Of a stretch of 64,000 nt of DNA, positions 38,268 to 46,761 are shown in pieces. Position 1 is the first letter of the stretch. Each line of letters begins with the position of its first letter. A program made the position numbers and the translations under genes. This DNA comes from LMUY01 sp964235495 (GTDB lineage: Bacteria; Pseudomonadota; Alphaproteobacteria; Acetobacterales; Acetobacteraceae), in NCBI GenBank assembly GCA_964235495.1, contig CAXSAX010000005.1, positions 52,535-116,534 on the forward strand. The letters are read 5' to 3'. Below the pieces are notes generated by a model. That model worked only from the letters and a program-made list of their open reading frames with translations, searched no databases and was not told the origin of the DNA.

Positions 38268-39257
38268 ATGAAACCCGCCATCATCGGCCTGTCCGGCCCC
38301 GAGCTGACGGCGGACGAAGCCGCCCTGCTGCGTGAGCACCGCCCCGCCGGCGTCATCCTGTTCGCCCGCAACATCCAGCACCCGGCGCAGCTCGCGGCGC
38401 TGACGGCCCATCTCGCCCGCCTGCTGCCACCCTTGGCCGTCATCATGGTGGACCAGGAGGGCGGCCGGGTCGCCCGGCTGCGCCCGCCGCACTGGCTGGC
38501 GCACCCCGCCGCCGCCCGCCTTGGCGCGCTGCATGATGCGGACCGCCCCGCCGGGCTGCGCGCCGCCTGGCTCACCGGGGCGCTGATCGGCCTGGAGGCC
38601 GCGGCCGCCGGGTTCGACGTGGCATGTGCCCCCGTGCTCGACCGCGCGGTCGAAGGGGCGGACGCGGTGATCGGCGATCGGGCCTACTCGGCCGATCCCG
38701 GCGTGGTCGGCGACATGGCCGCCGCCGCCGCAGCCGGGATCATGGCGGCGGGCGTGCAGCCGGTCGGCAAGCACTGCCCCGGCCATGGCCGCGCCACGCT
38801 GGACAGCCACGCCGGGCTGCCCCGCCTGGCGGACATCGACGACGCCGACCTGGTTCCGTTCGCGCGGTGCGCCCATCTGCCTTGGATGATGACCGCCCAT
38901 ATCGTCTATGCCGCGCAGGACGCCGCCCGTCCCGCCACCCAATCTGCCGCCATCATCGCCGCCACCATCCGCGGCCAGCTCGGCTTCGAGGGCGTGCTGG
39001 TCAGCGACGACCTGGGCATGGGCGCGCTGTCCGGCTCCCCGGCCGAGCGGGCCACGGCCGCGCTGGCCGCCGGCTGCGACCTCGCGCTGCACTGCTCAGG
39101 CGTGCTGGCCGATTCCGCGGGGATGCTCGCCGCGTGCCCGCCCGCCACCGACGACGCCCTCGGCCGCATGCGCGCCGCCCTGTTCCTCGCCCAGCGCTCC
39201 CGCCAGGCGCTCGACCCGGCGGCGCTGCTGGCCGAGCGGGACGGCTTGCTGGCATGA
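38268..39257 (+). CDS. nagZ: Beta-N-acetylhexosaminidase (GH3)
   Basis: Cytoplasmic cell-wall recycling enzyme that removes GlcNAc from anhydromuropeptides. ATG 38268 gives 329 residues. Family motifs are GVILFARN, VDQEGGRVARL, KHCPGHG (usually KHFPGHG, so Phe is replaced by Cys) and VSDDLGMGAL, where the first or second Asp is the nucleophile. It heads the scpAB-tat operon, an order conserved in alphaproteobacteria. Confidence 0.94.
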   Translation: MKPAIIGLSGPELTADEAALLREHRPAGVILFARNIQHPAQLAALTAHLARLLPPLAVIMVDQEGGRVARLRPPHWLAHPAAARLGALHDADRPAGLRAAWLTGALIGLEAAAAGFDVACAPVLDRAVEGADAVIGDRAYSADPGVVGDMAAAAAAGIMAAGVQPVGKHCPGHGRATLDSHAGLPRLADIDDADLVPFARCAHLPWMMTAHIVYAAQDAARPATQSAAIIAATIRGQLGFEGVLVSDDLGMGALSGSPAERATAALAAGCDLALHCSGVLADSAGMLAACPPATDDALGRMRAALFLAQRSRQALDPAALLAERDGLLA

Positions 39258-39267
39258 AAACGCCCCG

Positions 39268-39969
39268 ATGAGCACACCCTGGCTCGACATCGCCGTCACC
39301 GTGGCCGCCGCCATCGGCGCCATCACCCTGCACGAGGCCGCTCACGGCATCGCCGCCTGGGGGCTGGGCGACGACACCGCCAAGCGGCTCGGCCGGCTGT
39401 CGCTCAATCCGGTGCGCCACATAGACCGGTTCGGCACCATCCTGCTGCCGGGCTTCCTGCTGATCTCCCAATTGCTCACCATCCACCACGTCGCCTTCAT
39501 GTTCGGCTGGGCCAAGCCGGTGCCGGTGGACGCCGGCCGCTTCCGCCACCCGCGGCAGGACATGGCGCTGGTCGCCGCCGCCGGCCCCGCCATGAACTTC
39601 CTGCTCGCCTGGCTCTCCGCCCTGGCGCTGAACCTGACCGACCAGTGGCCGGGGCAGGGCGGCGACCTGGCCGTCAACTTCCTTGAGATGTTCATCCTGA
39701 CCAACCTGGTGCTCGGCCTGTTCAACCTGCTGCCGATCCCTCCGCTCGACGGCGGCCGCATCGTGGTGGGTGTGCTGCCGGCCGGGCTCGCGATGCGCTG
39801 GGCGCGGATGGAGCGGGCGGGCCTGGTCCTCGTGCTGCTGGGCGTGTTCCTGCTGCCGCAGCTGCTCGCCCAGTTCGGCATCGCGTTCAACCCGGTGGGC
39901 GCTGCGCTGGACGACGTCATCCCCCGCGCCCAGGACCTGGTCATGCGCCTCGCCGGCCGCGATGGCTGA
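39268..39969 (+). CDS. Site-2 protease family (M50) membrane metallopeptidase
   Basis: 233 residues with several membrane segments. The zinc motif HEAAHG (HExxH) lies about residue 22-27, and the third ligand region is NLLPIPPLDGGR near 160. It belongs to the short, PDZ-free M50 group located between nagZ and scpA. The substrate is unknown. It starts 8 bp after nagZ and overlaps scpA by 8 bp. Confidence 0.92.
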   Translation: MSTPWLDIAVTVAAAIGAITLHEAAHGIAAWGLGDDTAKRLGRLSLNPVRHIDRFGTILLPGFLLISQLLTIHHVAFMFGWAKPVPVDAGRFRHPRQDMALVAAAGPAMNFLLAWLSALALNLTDQWPGQGGDLAVNFLEMFILTNLVLGLFNLLPIPPLDGGRIVVGVLPAGLAMRWARMERAGLVLVLLGVFLLPQLLAQFGIAFNPVGAALDDVIPRAQDLVMRLAGRDG

Positions 39970-40714
39970 CGCGGCCCGCCTGGAGCTGCAGCTGGACGGG
40001 TTCGAGGGGCCGCTCGACCTGCTGCTCGACCTCGCCCGGGCGCAGAAGGTCGATCTGGCCAGGATTTCCATCCTGCAGCTGGTGGAGCAGTTCCTCCTGG
40101 CGGTGGATGGCGCGCGCCGGGTGCGGCTGGAGCTGGCGGCGGACTGGCTGGTGATGGCGGCCTGGCTGACCTGGCTGAAATCCCGCCTGCTGCTGCCGGA
40201 CGACGCGCCGGACGCCGAGGAGGGCCTGGAGGCCGCTGACGCGCTGGCCGCCCGCCTGCTGGAGCTGCAGCATGTCCGCGCCGCCGCCGCCTGGCTCGAC
40301 GGCCGCCCGGCGCTGGGCCGCGACGTGTGGGCGAGGGGCGAGGCGGAGTCGCTCACCGAGCTGGACCGCTCCGGCCTGGCCGCCGACACGGCGGGGCTGC
40401 TGCGCGCCTACCTGGCCGCCATCCGCCGCGGCGCCGGCCGCCGCCGCTACCGCCCTGCCGGCGCCCCCCTGTGGAGCGTGCAGGACGCGCTCGGCCGCCT
40501 GGCCGCCATGCTCGGCCAGGCCCCCGGCTGGACCTTGCTGGAGCGGTTCCTGCCCGAGCTGCCGCCCGATCCGCTGGCCCGCCGCGCTGCCACCGCCGCC
40601 ACCCTGCTCGCCGGGCTGGAGCTGGTGCGGGACGGCCAGGCCCGGCTGCGGCAGGAGCAGCCATTCGGCCCCATCCTGTTCGCCAGCGAAGTTTCCAGAG
40701 AAACACATGGATGA
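39962..40714 (+). CDS. scpA: Segregation and condensation protein A (kleisin)
   Basis: 250 residues. The N-terminal hallmark FEGPLDLLLDLARAQKVDLARISI is intact. It bridges SMC heads in chromosome condensation together with ScpB, encoded next. It overlaps both neighbours by 8 bp, implying coupled translation. Confidence 0.95.
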   Translation: MADAARLELQLDGFEGPLDLLLDLARAQKVDLARISILQLVEQFLLAVDGARRVRLELAADWLVMAAWLTWLKSRLLLPDDAPDAEEGLEAADALAARLLELQHVRAAAAWLDGRPALGRDVWARGEAESLTELDRSGLAADTAGLLRAYLAAIRRGAGRRRYRPAGAPLWSVQDALGRLAAMLGQAPGWTLLERFLPELPPDPLARRAATAATLLAGLELVRDGQARLRQEQPFGPILFASEVSRETHG

Positions 40715-41297
40715 AGCCCACCTGCGCCTGGCCGAGGCCCTGGTGTTCTCCAGCGCCGAGCCGGTGCCCACCCGCGCCTTGCAGCAAGTGCTGCCGCCCG
40801 AGGCGGATGCCGCCGCCGTGCTGGCCGCCCTGCGCGACCGGCTGGACGGCCGCGGCGTGACCCTGGTGGAGGTGGCGGGCGGCTGGCAGGTCCGCACCGC
40901 GGCGGACCTGGCGCCGCTGCTGCGCCGGGTCGTGCGGCAGCCCCGGCGCTTGCCGCGGGCCGCGATGGAGACGCTGGCCATCATCGCCTACCACCAGCCG
41001 GTAACCCGGCCGGAGATCGAGGACATGCGCGGCGCCAGCCTGTCGCAGCAGACGATGGACGCGCTGCTGGAAGTTGGCCTGATCGCCGCGGCCGGCCGCC
41101 GTGAGGCGCCGGGTCGGCCGACATTGTGGGCCACCACGCCTGGCTTCCTCGCCCAGTTCGCCCTGCGGGACCTGCGGGACCTGCCCAAGCGCGAGGACCT
41201 GCTGGTCGAGCCGCCGTCCGCGCTGCCCGCGGCACCTGAGCCCGCGATGCACCCCACGGTGCATCCCACCCTGGGTCCCGACGGTTTCCCACCCTAG
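40707..41297 (+). CDS. scpB: Segregation and condensation protein B
   Basis: 196 residues, two winged-helix domains. AEALVFSSAEPVP and ETLAIIAYHQPVTRPEIEDMRG are diagnostic. The C-terminal extension is Pro/Ala rich with a repeated MHPT/VHPT. It overlaps scpA by 8 bp. tatB follows after only 39 bp, leaving no room for the usual tatA. Confidence 0.95.
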   Translation: MDEAHLRLAEALVFSSAEPVPTRALQQVLPPEADAAAVLAALRDRLDGRGVTLVEVAGGWQVRTAADLAPLLRRVVRQPRRLPRAAMETLAIIAYHQPVTRPEIEDMRGASLSQQTMDALLEVGLIAAAGRREAPGRPTLWATTPGFLAQFALRDLRDLPKREDLLVEPPSALPAAPEPAMHPTVHPTLGPDGFPP

Positions 41298-41336
41298 ATA
41301 GGCCATGCTACAGGCTGGTTCGGGAGTGCGGCTGCT

Positions 41337-41852
41337 ATGTTCGATTTTGCCTGGTCCGAGATCGCCCTGATCGGCGCGGTGGCGCTCGTCCTGATCGGGC
41401 CCAAGGACATGCCGGTCGCCATCAAGGCCATCACCACGGCGATCAAGAGGGCGCGCAAGATGGCGGCGGAGTTCCAGGGCCACGTGGACGAGATGGTCCG
41501 CGAGGCCGACCTGCACGAGGTGCGCGACCAGGTGCGCGAAATCCGCTCCATGGACCTCCGCGGCGCGCTCACCCGTGCCGTGGACGGCGACGGCACGCTC
41601 CGCAAGGCCTTGCAGGACCCGATCCGTACGCCGCCCCCGGTCGTGACCACGCCGGTCGAGGCCTTGCCTGAGCACACCATCGCCGCCCCTGCCGAGGCCG
41701 GGCCGGTTGCTCCGGTGCCCAAGCCGGCCGAGGGGATCGTGGCCCGGGAAGCCGTGCCGCCCGCCTCCATCCCGCCCGCTTCCGTCGCGCCCGCCTTCGT
41801 TCCCCCGGCTGCGGCCGAGGCAGCGGCTCCGGCGCAGGCCCACGACGCCTAG
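41337..41852 (+). CDS. tatB: Sec-independent translocase subunit TatB
   Basis: 171 residues. MFDFAWSEIALIGAVALVLIGP is the Tat A/B transmembrane start; the Glu at residue 8 is typical of TatB. An amphipathic helix follows, then a long Pro/Ala/Val-rich tail (about 95-171). It acts with TatC as the twin-arginine signal receptor. No tatA gene lies beside it. Confidence 0.93.
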   Translation: MFDFAWSEIALIGAVALVLIGPKDMPVAIKAITTAIKRARKMAAEFQGHVDEMVREADLHEVRDQVREIRSMDLRGALTRAVDGDGTLRKALQDPIRTPPPVVTTPVEALPEHTIAAPAEAGPVAPVPKPAEGIVAREAVPPASIPPASVAPAFVPPAAAEAAAPAQAHDA

Positions 41853-41854
41853 CC

Positions 41855-42646
41855 ATGTCCTCCGCCGCCGGGAAGCCCGAAGACACCATCAACGACACGC
41901 CTATGCCGCTCATGGCGCACCTGCTGGAGCTGCGCCGCCGGCTGATGTGGGCCGGGCTGTCGTTCTTCGTCTGCTTCGCGGTGTGCTACCATTTCTCGAC
42001 GCAGATCTACTCGTTCCTGGCGCAGCCGCTGGCCGACATCCTGCAATCCCGCTCCGGCCAGGACCGCCGGCTGATCTACACGGCGCTGTACGAGGCGTTC
42101 TTCACCTACCTGAAGGTGGCGCTGTTCGGCGGTGCGTTCCTGGCATTCCCGGTGATCGCGACGCAGCTCTACATGTTCGTGGCGCCGGGCCTGTACCGCA
42201 GCGAGAAGCGCGCCTTTCTGCCGTTCCTGATTGCGACGCCCGTGCTGTTCGTCATGGGCGCGGCGCTGGCGTATTATTTCGTGTTTCCCGTGGCCTGGCG
42301 CTTCTTTCTCTCGTTCGAGACGCCGAACGGCGCGGGCGGCCTGCCGATCGAGCTGCAAGCCAAGGTGGGCGAATACCTCGACCTGGTGATGAAGCTGATC
42401 TTCGCCTTCGGCATCGCCTTCCAGCTGCCGGTGCTGCTGACGCTGCTGGCCAAGGTCGGCATCGTGACGCAGGCCGGGCTGCGCAAGATGCGGCGTTACG
42501 CCTATGTCGGCATGTTCGTGGTCGCTGCGATCCTGACGCCGCCCGACGTGATCACCCAGTGCGGCTTGGCGCTGCCGCTGATCGCGCTCTACGAGGTCTC
42601 GATCATCGCGGCCGGGCTGGTGGCGAAGAAGCCGGTGGAGGCGTGA
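41855..42646 (+). CDS. tatC: Sec-independent translocase subunit TatC
   Basis: 263 residues, six membrane segments. The signature MAHLLELRRRLMW at the N-terminus and the late LTPPDVITQ loop are both conserved. It forms the core of the Tat translocon with TatB, 2 bp upstream. A Tat-like signal (SRRAAL) occurs in the LivJ-type protein at 57 kb, a possible client. Confidence 0.96.
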   Translation: MSSAAGKPEDTINDTPMPLMAHLLELRRRLMWAGLSFFVCFAVCYHFSTQIYSFLAQPLADILQSRSGQDRRLIYTALYEAFFTYLKVALFGGAFLAFPVIATQLYMFVAPGLYRSEKRAFLPFLIATPVLFVMGAALAYYFVFPVAWRFFLSFETPNGAGGLPIELQAKVGEYLDLVMKLIFAFGIAFQLPVLLTLLAKVGIVTQAGLRKMRRYAYVGMFVVAAILTPPDVITQCGLALPLIALYEVSIIAAGLVAKKPVEA

Positions 42647-42651
42647 CGGGC

Positions 42652-42849
42652 TTAGTGCCCGATCGCGCGGAGGATGAGCGTGGCCACGCCGATGAGCGCG
42701 GCCATGACACCGGCCCCAGCACCGGCCGCAACAGCCATGGCTTTCCATGGCTCCCACCGAACTTGGGTTTCGAAGTGTCTGATCTGAATGGGCATAAGCT
42801 CCATCCTCATCTCGTGCTCTAAGAGTTCCTGGTCGGCACTCAGCGGCAT
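42652..42849 (-). CDS. Small single-pass membrane protein, hypothetical
   Basis: 65 residues, or about 50 if it starts at an internal Met. The first half is polar (QIRHFETQVRWEPWKA) and the second is one membrane helix (AAGAGAGVMAALIGVATLIL). No ribosome site is obvious. The region has lower GC than its neighbours. Not assigned to a family; may be real or chance. Confidence 0.4.
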   Translation of the reverse strand: MPLSADQELLEHEMRMELMPIQIRHFETQVRWEPWKAMAVAAGAGAGVMAALIGVATLILRAIGH

Positions 42850-42951
42850 GGTCTAAGATAACACATTGCCCACTAAGCTGCATTAGCGCTCGCCTTGACC
42901 AGGTGGTGCCGCCGGTTCAAACGCCTGACGCCGGTGCTGTTGCAACCCTGT

Positions 42952-42980
42952 GGATGACCGGGCCAAGCCCGGCCATGACG
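42952..42980. repeat. REP-type palindrome (copy D1)
   Basis: CCGGGC-CAA-GCCCGG followed by CCATGAC, 11 bases before the serS start. It is the inverse-orientation form of the TGCCCGGGCTTGA-type palindromes at 61888, 61998 and 63808. Confidence 0.75.
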
Positions 42981-42990
42981 GTAGGGACTG

Positions 42991-44253
42991 ATGCAAGACA
43001 TCCGAGCTGTTCGCGACGATATCGATGCTTTTCGCGCGGCGATGAACCGGCGCTCAATCAGCATTGACGTTGAGGAAATAAGTCGTACTGACGCGAATCT
43101 GAGGCGAACCGTCACTGAGCTGGGCGGGTTGCAGGCTGAACGAAACGCTCATTCGAAGCTTGTCGGCGAGCAGCGCCGCAAGGGCCATGACACGCTGGCG
43201 CTTGAGGCAGGGGCAGTGGGCATCCGCGACCGGATATTGAGCTTGCAAGCCGCGGAACAGGGCTTCAGCGTGCATCTACAAAGCCTTTTAGCCAGCCTCC
43301 CCAACATCCTCGACCCCGACGTGCCGGACGGCGCCGACGAGTCCGCCAACCTCGTCGTCAAGCAGCACGGCGAGCCGGCCGCCCTCACTGCCGCCCGCCA
43401 GCACTTCGAGCTCGGCGAGGCCCTCGGCCTGATGGACTTCGCCGCCGCCGCCAAGATCGCCGGCTCCCGTTTCACCGTGCTGCGCGGCGGCCTCGCCCGC
43501 ATGGAGCGCGCCCTCGGCCAGTGGATGCTCGACCTGCACACGGCCGAGCACGGCTACGAGGAGGTCGCCGTCCCGCTGCTGGTGAACGAGGCCACGGCCT
43601 ACGGCTCCAACCAGCTGCCCAAGTTCGCCGAGGACATGTTCCAGACCAAAGACGGCCGTTGGCTCATCCCCACCGCCGAGGTGCCGCTCACCAACCTGGC
43701 CGCCGGCGAGATCATCCCCGAGGCCCGCCTGCCGCTGCGCATGGCCGCGCTCACCGACTGCTTCCGCTCGGAGGCCGGGTCGGCCGGGCGGGACACCCGG
43801 GGGATGCTGCGCCAGCACCAGTTCCGCAAGGTCGAGCTGGTCTCCATCACCCGACCGGGAGACAGCGACGCCGAGCACGAGCGCATGACGCGCTGCGCCG
43901 AGACGGTGCTGGAGCGGCTGGGCATCCCGTACCGCCGGATGCTGCTCTGCGCCGGGGACACCGGGTTCGGCGCCGCCAAGACCTTCGACCTGGAGGTCTG
44001 GCTGCCGGGGCAGGGGGCCTGGCGGGAGATCAGCTCCTGCTCCAACACCCGCGCCTTCCAGGCCCGCCGCATGAACGCGCGCTGGCGCCCGGCGGAGGGC
44101 AAGCCCGAGTTTGTCCACACCCTCAACGGCTCCGGCGTCGCGGTCGGCCGGGCGCTCATCGCGGTGATGGAAACCTGCCAGCAGCCGGACGGCTCAATCA
44201 CCGTGCCGGACGTGCTGCGCCCCTACATGGCCGGGCAGGAGCGCATCGGCTGA
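42991..44253 (+). CDS. serS: Seryl-tRNA synthetase
   Basis: Charges tRNA-Ser. It has 420 residues. The N-terminal coiled-coil arm (about 1-100) binds tRNA. Class II motif 2 FRSEAGSAGRDTRGMLRQHQF and motif 3 NGSGVAVGRALIAVME are intact. The first 300-330 bases are only about 60 % GC by hand count and rich in codons rare here, while from about 43320 the gene is about 73 % GC. This suggests a mosaic or a recently replaced 5' part. A REP palindrome lies just upstream. Confidence 0.95.
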   Translation: MQDIRAVRDDIDAFRAAMNRRSISIDVEEISRTDANLRRTVTELGGLQAERNAHSKLVGEQRRKGHDTLALEAGAVGIRDRILSLQAAEQGFSVHLQSLLASLPNILDPDVPDGADESANLVVKQHGEPAALTAARQHFELGEALGLMDFAAAAKIAGSRFTVLRGGLARMERALGQWMLDLHTAEHGYEEVAVPLLVNEATAYGSNQLPKFAEDMFQTKDGRWLIPTAEVPLTNLAAGEIIPEARLPLRMAALTDCFRSEAGSAGRDTRGMLRQHQFRKVELVSITRPGDSDAEHERMTRCAETVLERLGIPYRRMLLCAGDTGFGAAKTFDLEVWLPGQGAWREISSCSNTRAFQARRMNARWRPAEGKPEFVHTLNGSGVAVGRALIAVMETCQQPDGSITVPDVLRPYMAGQERIG

Positions 44254-44275
44254 GCTGTCCGCTGGGCACGGCTTG

Positions 44276-44294
44276 ATGTAAACCCTGCTCACAT
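44276..44294. promoter_or_regulatory. Candidate operator before the TetR gene
   Basis: ATGT-N11-ACAT directly before the tetR start, containing ATGTAAA, which also occurs upstream of the next gene (44955-44961). Autoregulation by the TetR protein is inferred. Confidence 0.3.
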
Positions 44295-44910
44295 GGCCTC
44301 CGCCCGCGACAGCTACCACCACGGCAACCTGCGCGAGGCGCTGATCGATGCGGCCCTGCGCCTGATCGCCGAGCGCGGCTTGGGCGGCTTCGCCTTCGCC
44401 GAGCTGGCCCGCGCCGCCGGTGTCAGCCCCGCCGCGCCCTACCGGCACTTCCGCGACCGCGGCGCCCTGGTGTCCGAGCTGGCCCGGCGCGGCTTCGAGC
44501 AGTTGCGCGACGAGCTGCACGCCGCCTGGTGCGACGGCCAACCGGACCCGGCGGCCGCCATCGAGCGCTGCGGCCGCGCCTACCTCGCCTTTGCCCGGCG
44601 CGACCCGGCCAGCTACGCCGCCATGTTCGACGGCGCGGTGGGCGACACAGAACCGTCACTCCGCATCGCCGCCGATGCCGCCTTCGCCACCATCCGCACC
44701 GCCGCCGACGCCGCCTGCGCCGCAGCACCGCCGCGGGGCCGCCCGCCGGCCCTGATGGTGGCGCTGCACGTCTGGTCGCTTTGCCACGGCATCGCGGCCC
44801 TGTTCACCGGCGTAGCCTCGCCGGGCCGCCGGCCGCTGCCGATGACGGCGGAGGAGCTGCTGGAAGCCGGGCTGCTGGTCTACCTGCGCTCCCTCGGGCT
44901 CGGCGGATAA
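44293..44910 (+). CDS. TetR/AcrR family transcriptional regulator
   Basis: 205 residues. The N-terminal DNA-binding domain is clear: YHHGNLREALIDAALRLIAERGLGGFAFAELARAAGVSPAAPYRHF. The ligand domain has the WSLCHGIAALF (WHG-type) motif near residue 160. The ligand is unknown. It precedes a DUF2852 gene with 82 bp between them, in which dyads resembling its own upstream region occur. Confidence 0.92.
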   Translation: MASARDSYHHGNLREALIDAALRLIAERGLGGFAFAELARAAGVSPAAPYRHFRDRGALVSELARRGFEQLRDELHAAWCDGQPDPAAAIERCGRAYLAFARRDPASYAAMFDGAVGDTEPSLRIAADAAFATIRTAADAACAAAPPRGRPPALMVALHVWSLCHGIAALFTGVASPGRRPLPMTAEELLEAGLLVYLRSLGLGG

Positions 44911-44954
44911 CAAGTTCGTGAGCATCTTTACGCGATGGTCAGGACAGCGCATCT

Positions 44955-44974
44955 ATGTAAATGTGATTAACATT
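44955..44974. promoter_or_regulatory. Candidate operator before the DUF2852 gene
   Basis: Contains ATGTAAA and the exact inverted repeat AATGT-GATTA-ACATT (44960-44974), in an AT-rich stretch 19 bases before the start codon. Placement suits repression by the adjacent TetR protein; inferred. Confidence 0.35.
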
Positions 44975-44992
44975 CACTCCCGGAGCCGTTCC

Positions 44993-45382
44993 ATGTCGTA
45001 CGTCACTGCCCGCCTGGATGAAGTCGGCCGTCCCGCCTGGATCGCGCTGACCATCCTGGGCTTCTGGTTCTGGTGGCCGGTCGGCCTGGCCGTGCTTGCC
45101 TACTGCGCCTTCAGCCGCCGCCGCCACCGCGCCATGGCCGGCAAGTGGCGGTTCCCGGAGATGGAGCGCTACGGCCGCGGCTTCTCCTATGCCGCCCCGT
45201 CCGGCAATCGCGCGTTCGACGAGTACCGTTCAGACACGCTGCGCCGGCTGGAGGATGAGCAGAAGGAATTCGTGGAATACCTGGACCGACTGCGCCAGGC
45301 GCGCGACAAGCAGGAGTTCGACCAGTTCATGGCCGACCGCCGGCAACGCCCGGCCCGCACGGACGAGGCGGGGCAGCAGTAA
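44993..45382 (+). CDS. DUF2852 family membrane protein
   Basis: 129 residues. One strongly hydrophobic segment (ALTILGFWFWWPVGLAVLAY, about 18-37) is followed by a basic, coiled-coil-like tail with LEDEQKEFVEYLDRLRQARDKQEFDQFM, the conserved core of DUF2852. The function is unknown. The start 44993 follows CGGAG. It is probably controlled by the upstream TetR gene. Repeat cassette B begins right at its stop codon. Confidence 0.85.
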   Translation: MSYVTARLDEVGRPAWIALTILGFWFWWPVGLAVLAYCAFSRRRHRAMAGKWRFPEMERYGRGFSYAAPSGNRAFDEYRSDTLRRLEDEQKEFVEYLDRLRQARDKQEFDQFMADRRQRPARTDEAGQQ

Positions 45383-45501
45383 GCAACGGGGCTCTGCCCC
45401 GCACCGCGCCAGAGGACGAAGTCCTCTGGCCACCTTTGTGTAAAGGGGTGGTGAAGGGGACTTCGTCTCCTTCCGGGTGCAGGGCAGCGCCCTGCCGCTT
45501 G
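45383..45501. repeat. Intergenic four-palindrome cassette (copy B)
   Basis: CGGGGC-TCT-GCCCCG (45387-45401), CCAGAGGAC-GAA-GTCCTCTGG (45409-45429), an imperfect GAAGGGGAC-TTC-GTCTCCTTC (about 45453-45473) and GCAGGGC-AGC-GCCCTGC (45479-45495). It fills the whole gap between two convergent stop codons and has the same order and loop sequences as copy A. Confidence 0.85.
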
Positions 45502-46221
45502 CTACCCCAAGGTCATGCTGAACAGCTGCGTCATCGACGCCCACGACTCCGCATCCGACTCCGCGCTGTAGCGGATCGCATCCGGCATGTTGGCCTTGGC
45601 GGCCTGCTGGTTGGTGAAGCTGTGCACCGTGCCGCCATACACGTGCAGCCGGTAGTCGGCATGAGCTTCCTTCATCTCCGCCTCGAACGCATTGCGCTGC
45701 TCCAGTGGAATCATGGGATCGTCGGCGCCGATGCACACCATCACGCGCGGCTTGATGGTTCCGGGCTGCACCTTGGGCGTCGCCGTGCCCAGGCCGCTGT
45801 GGAAGCCGACCGCCGCCTTCAGCGCCGACCCGCCGCGGGCCAGCTCCAGCGCCATAGTGCCGCCGAAGCAGAAGCCGATCGCTGCCACCCGGCCCCCATC
45901 GACCTCTGGCCGCAACGTGAGCGCCTGCAAGCCGCCGCCCGCGCGGGCCCGGGTGCGGTCGGGCGCCTCGAACAACGGCTTCAGCAGGCCGATCGCCTCC
46001 TCAAGCCCCGTGATCACCTTGCCATCGCCATGCAGGTCGCAGGCGAGCGCCACATAGCCCATCTTGGCCAGCCGCTCGGCGCGGCCGATCGCGTGCTCCC
46101 CGAGGCCGAATGCCTCCGGGAACACCAGCACACCGGCGCGCGGGCCGGTGGCGGGCTCAAAGAACAACTGGCTCTGCATCGTCAGGCCGTCGGCCTGGTA
46201 GGTCATCATCTCGTGCTGCAT
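45502..46221 (-). CDS. Dienelactone hydrolase family protein
   Basis: 239 residues of alpha/beta-hydrolase fold. The nucleophile is Cys in GFCFGGTMA (about residue 119), as in dienelactone hydrolases; the acid lies in IGADDPMIP and the His in GGTVHSF. The start ATG 46221 has AGGGTGG upstream on the minus strand; the open frame extends further but is not conserved. The substrate is unknown, and no catechol pathway is nearby. Confidence 0.9.
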   Translation of the reverse strand: MQHEMMTYQADGLTMQSQLFFEPATGPRAGVLVFPEAFGLGEHAIGRAERLAKMGYVALACDLHGDGKVITGLEEAIGLLKPLFEAPDRTRARAGGGLQALTLRPEVDGGRVAAIGFCFGGTMALELARGGSALKAAVGFHSGLGTATPKVQPGTIKPRVMVCIGADDPMIPLEQRNAFEAEMKEAHADYRLHVYGGTVHSFTNQQAAKANMPDAIRYSAESDAESWASMTQLFSMTLG

Positions 46222-46395
46222 GACGCGCCACCCTTTCGGTTTCGCCGCTCTTAGCCCGGCGCGGCATGAACGGCCACGCTTGATCCCATCACGAAATGGA
46301 GTCTCGTGGCCGCCCCGCGGACGTGCGCGGCGAAGGGCTAGGGAACCAGCACGCCACTCGGATCGCTTGCGCCCTGCAAGCATCAGGATGGCATC

Positions 46396-46761
46396 ATGGA
46401 CGACGTGCTGACGGCCGGCTCGCCGGTCGAGCTCGAGGCCAAGGCGGCTGAGGCCGGACTGCCGGAAACGGACCGGGACGTGGCGCTGGCGCTGTTCCAC
46501 GACCTGACCAGCCGGCTGGAGTTGCGGCTGCTCGAAACGCCCGCCGATGGTGGCGAGCCCTGGCCGCGGCACCGTTTCTGGTTCGGCCCGGCCGCCGCGG
46601 TCGGCACCATCACGGAGCGCCTGCGGGCGGCGGAGGACGCGGCGGAGGCGCCCGCCACGGCCGCCATCGTGTTCGTGACGGCGGAGGAGGGGCCGTTGGC
46701 CGGGTTGCTGGCCGCCGGGTCGCGCAGCGACTGGCTGGCGGCGCTCGACGGCCCGGCGTGA
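46396..46761 (+). CDS. Hypothetical protein
   Basis: 121 residues, acidic and Ala-rich, no signal peptide or membrane segment; family not recognised. Features are ETDRDVALALFHDLTSRLELRLLE and a WPRHRFWFGPAAAV stretch. The stop overlaps the GTG start of the FNT channel gene (GTGA), so the two are likely cotranslated and related in role. The 174 bp upstream separate it from the divergent hydrolase. Confidence 0.55.
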   Translation: MDDVLTAGSPVELEAKAAEAGLPETDRDVALALFHDLTSRLELRLLETPADGGEPWPRHRFWFGPAAAVGTITERLRAAEDAAEAPATAAIVFVTAEEGPLAGLLAAGSRSDWLAALDGPA

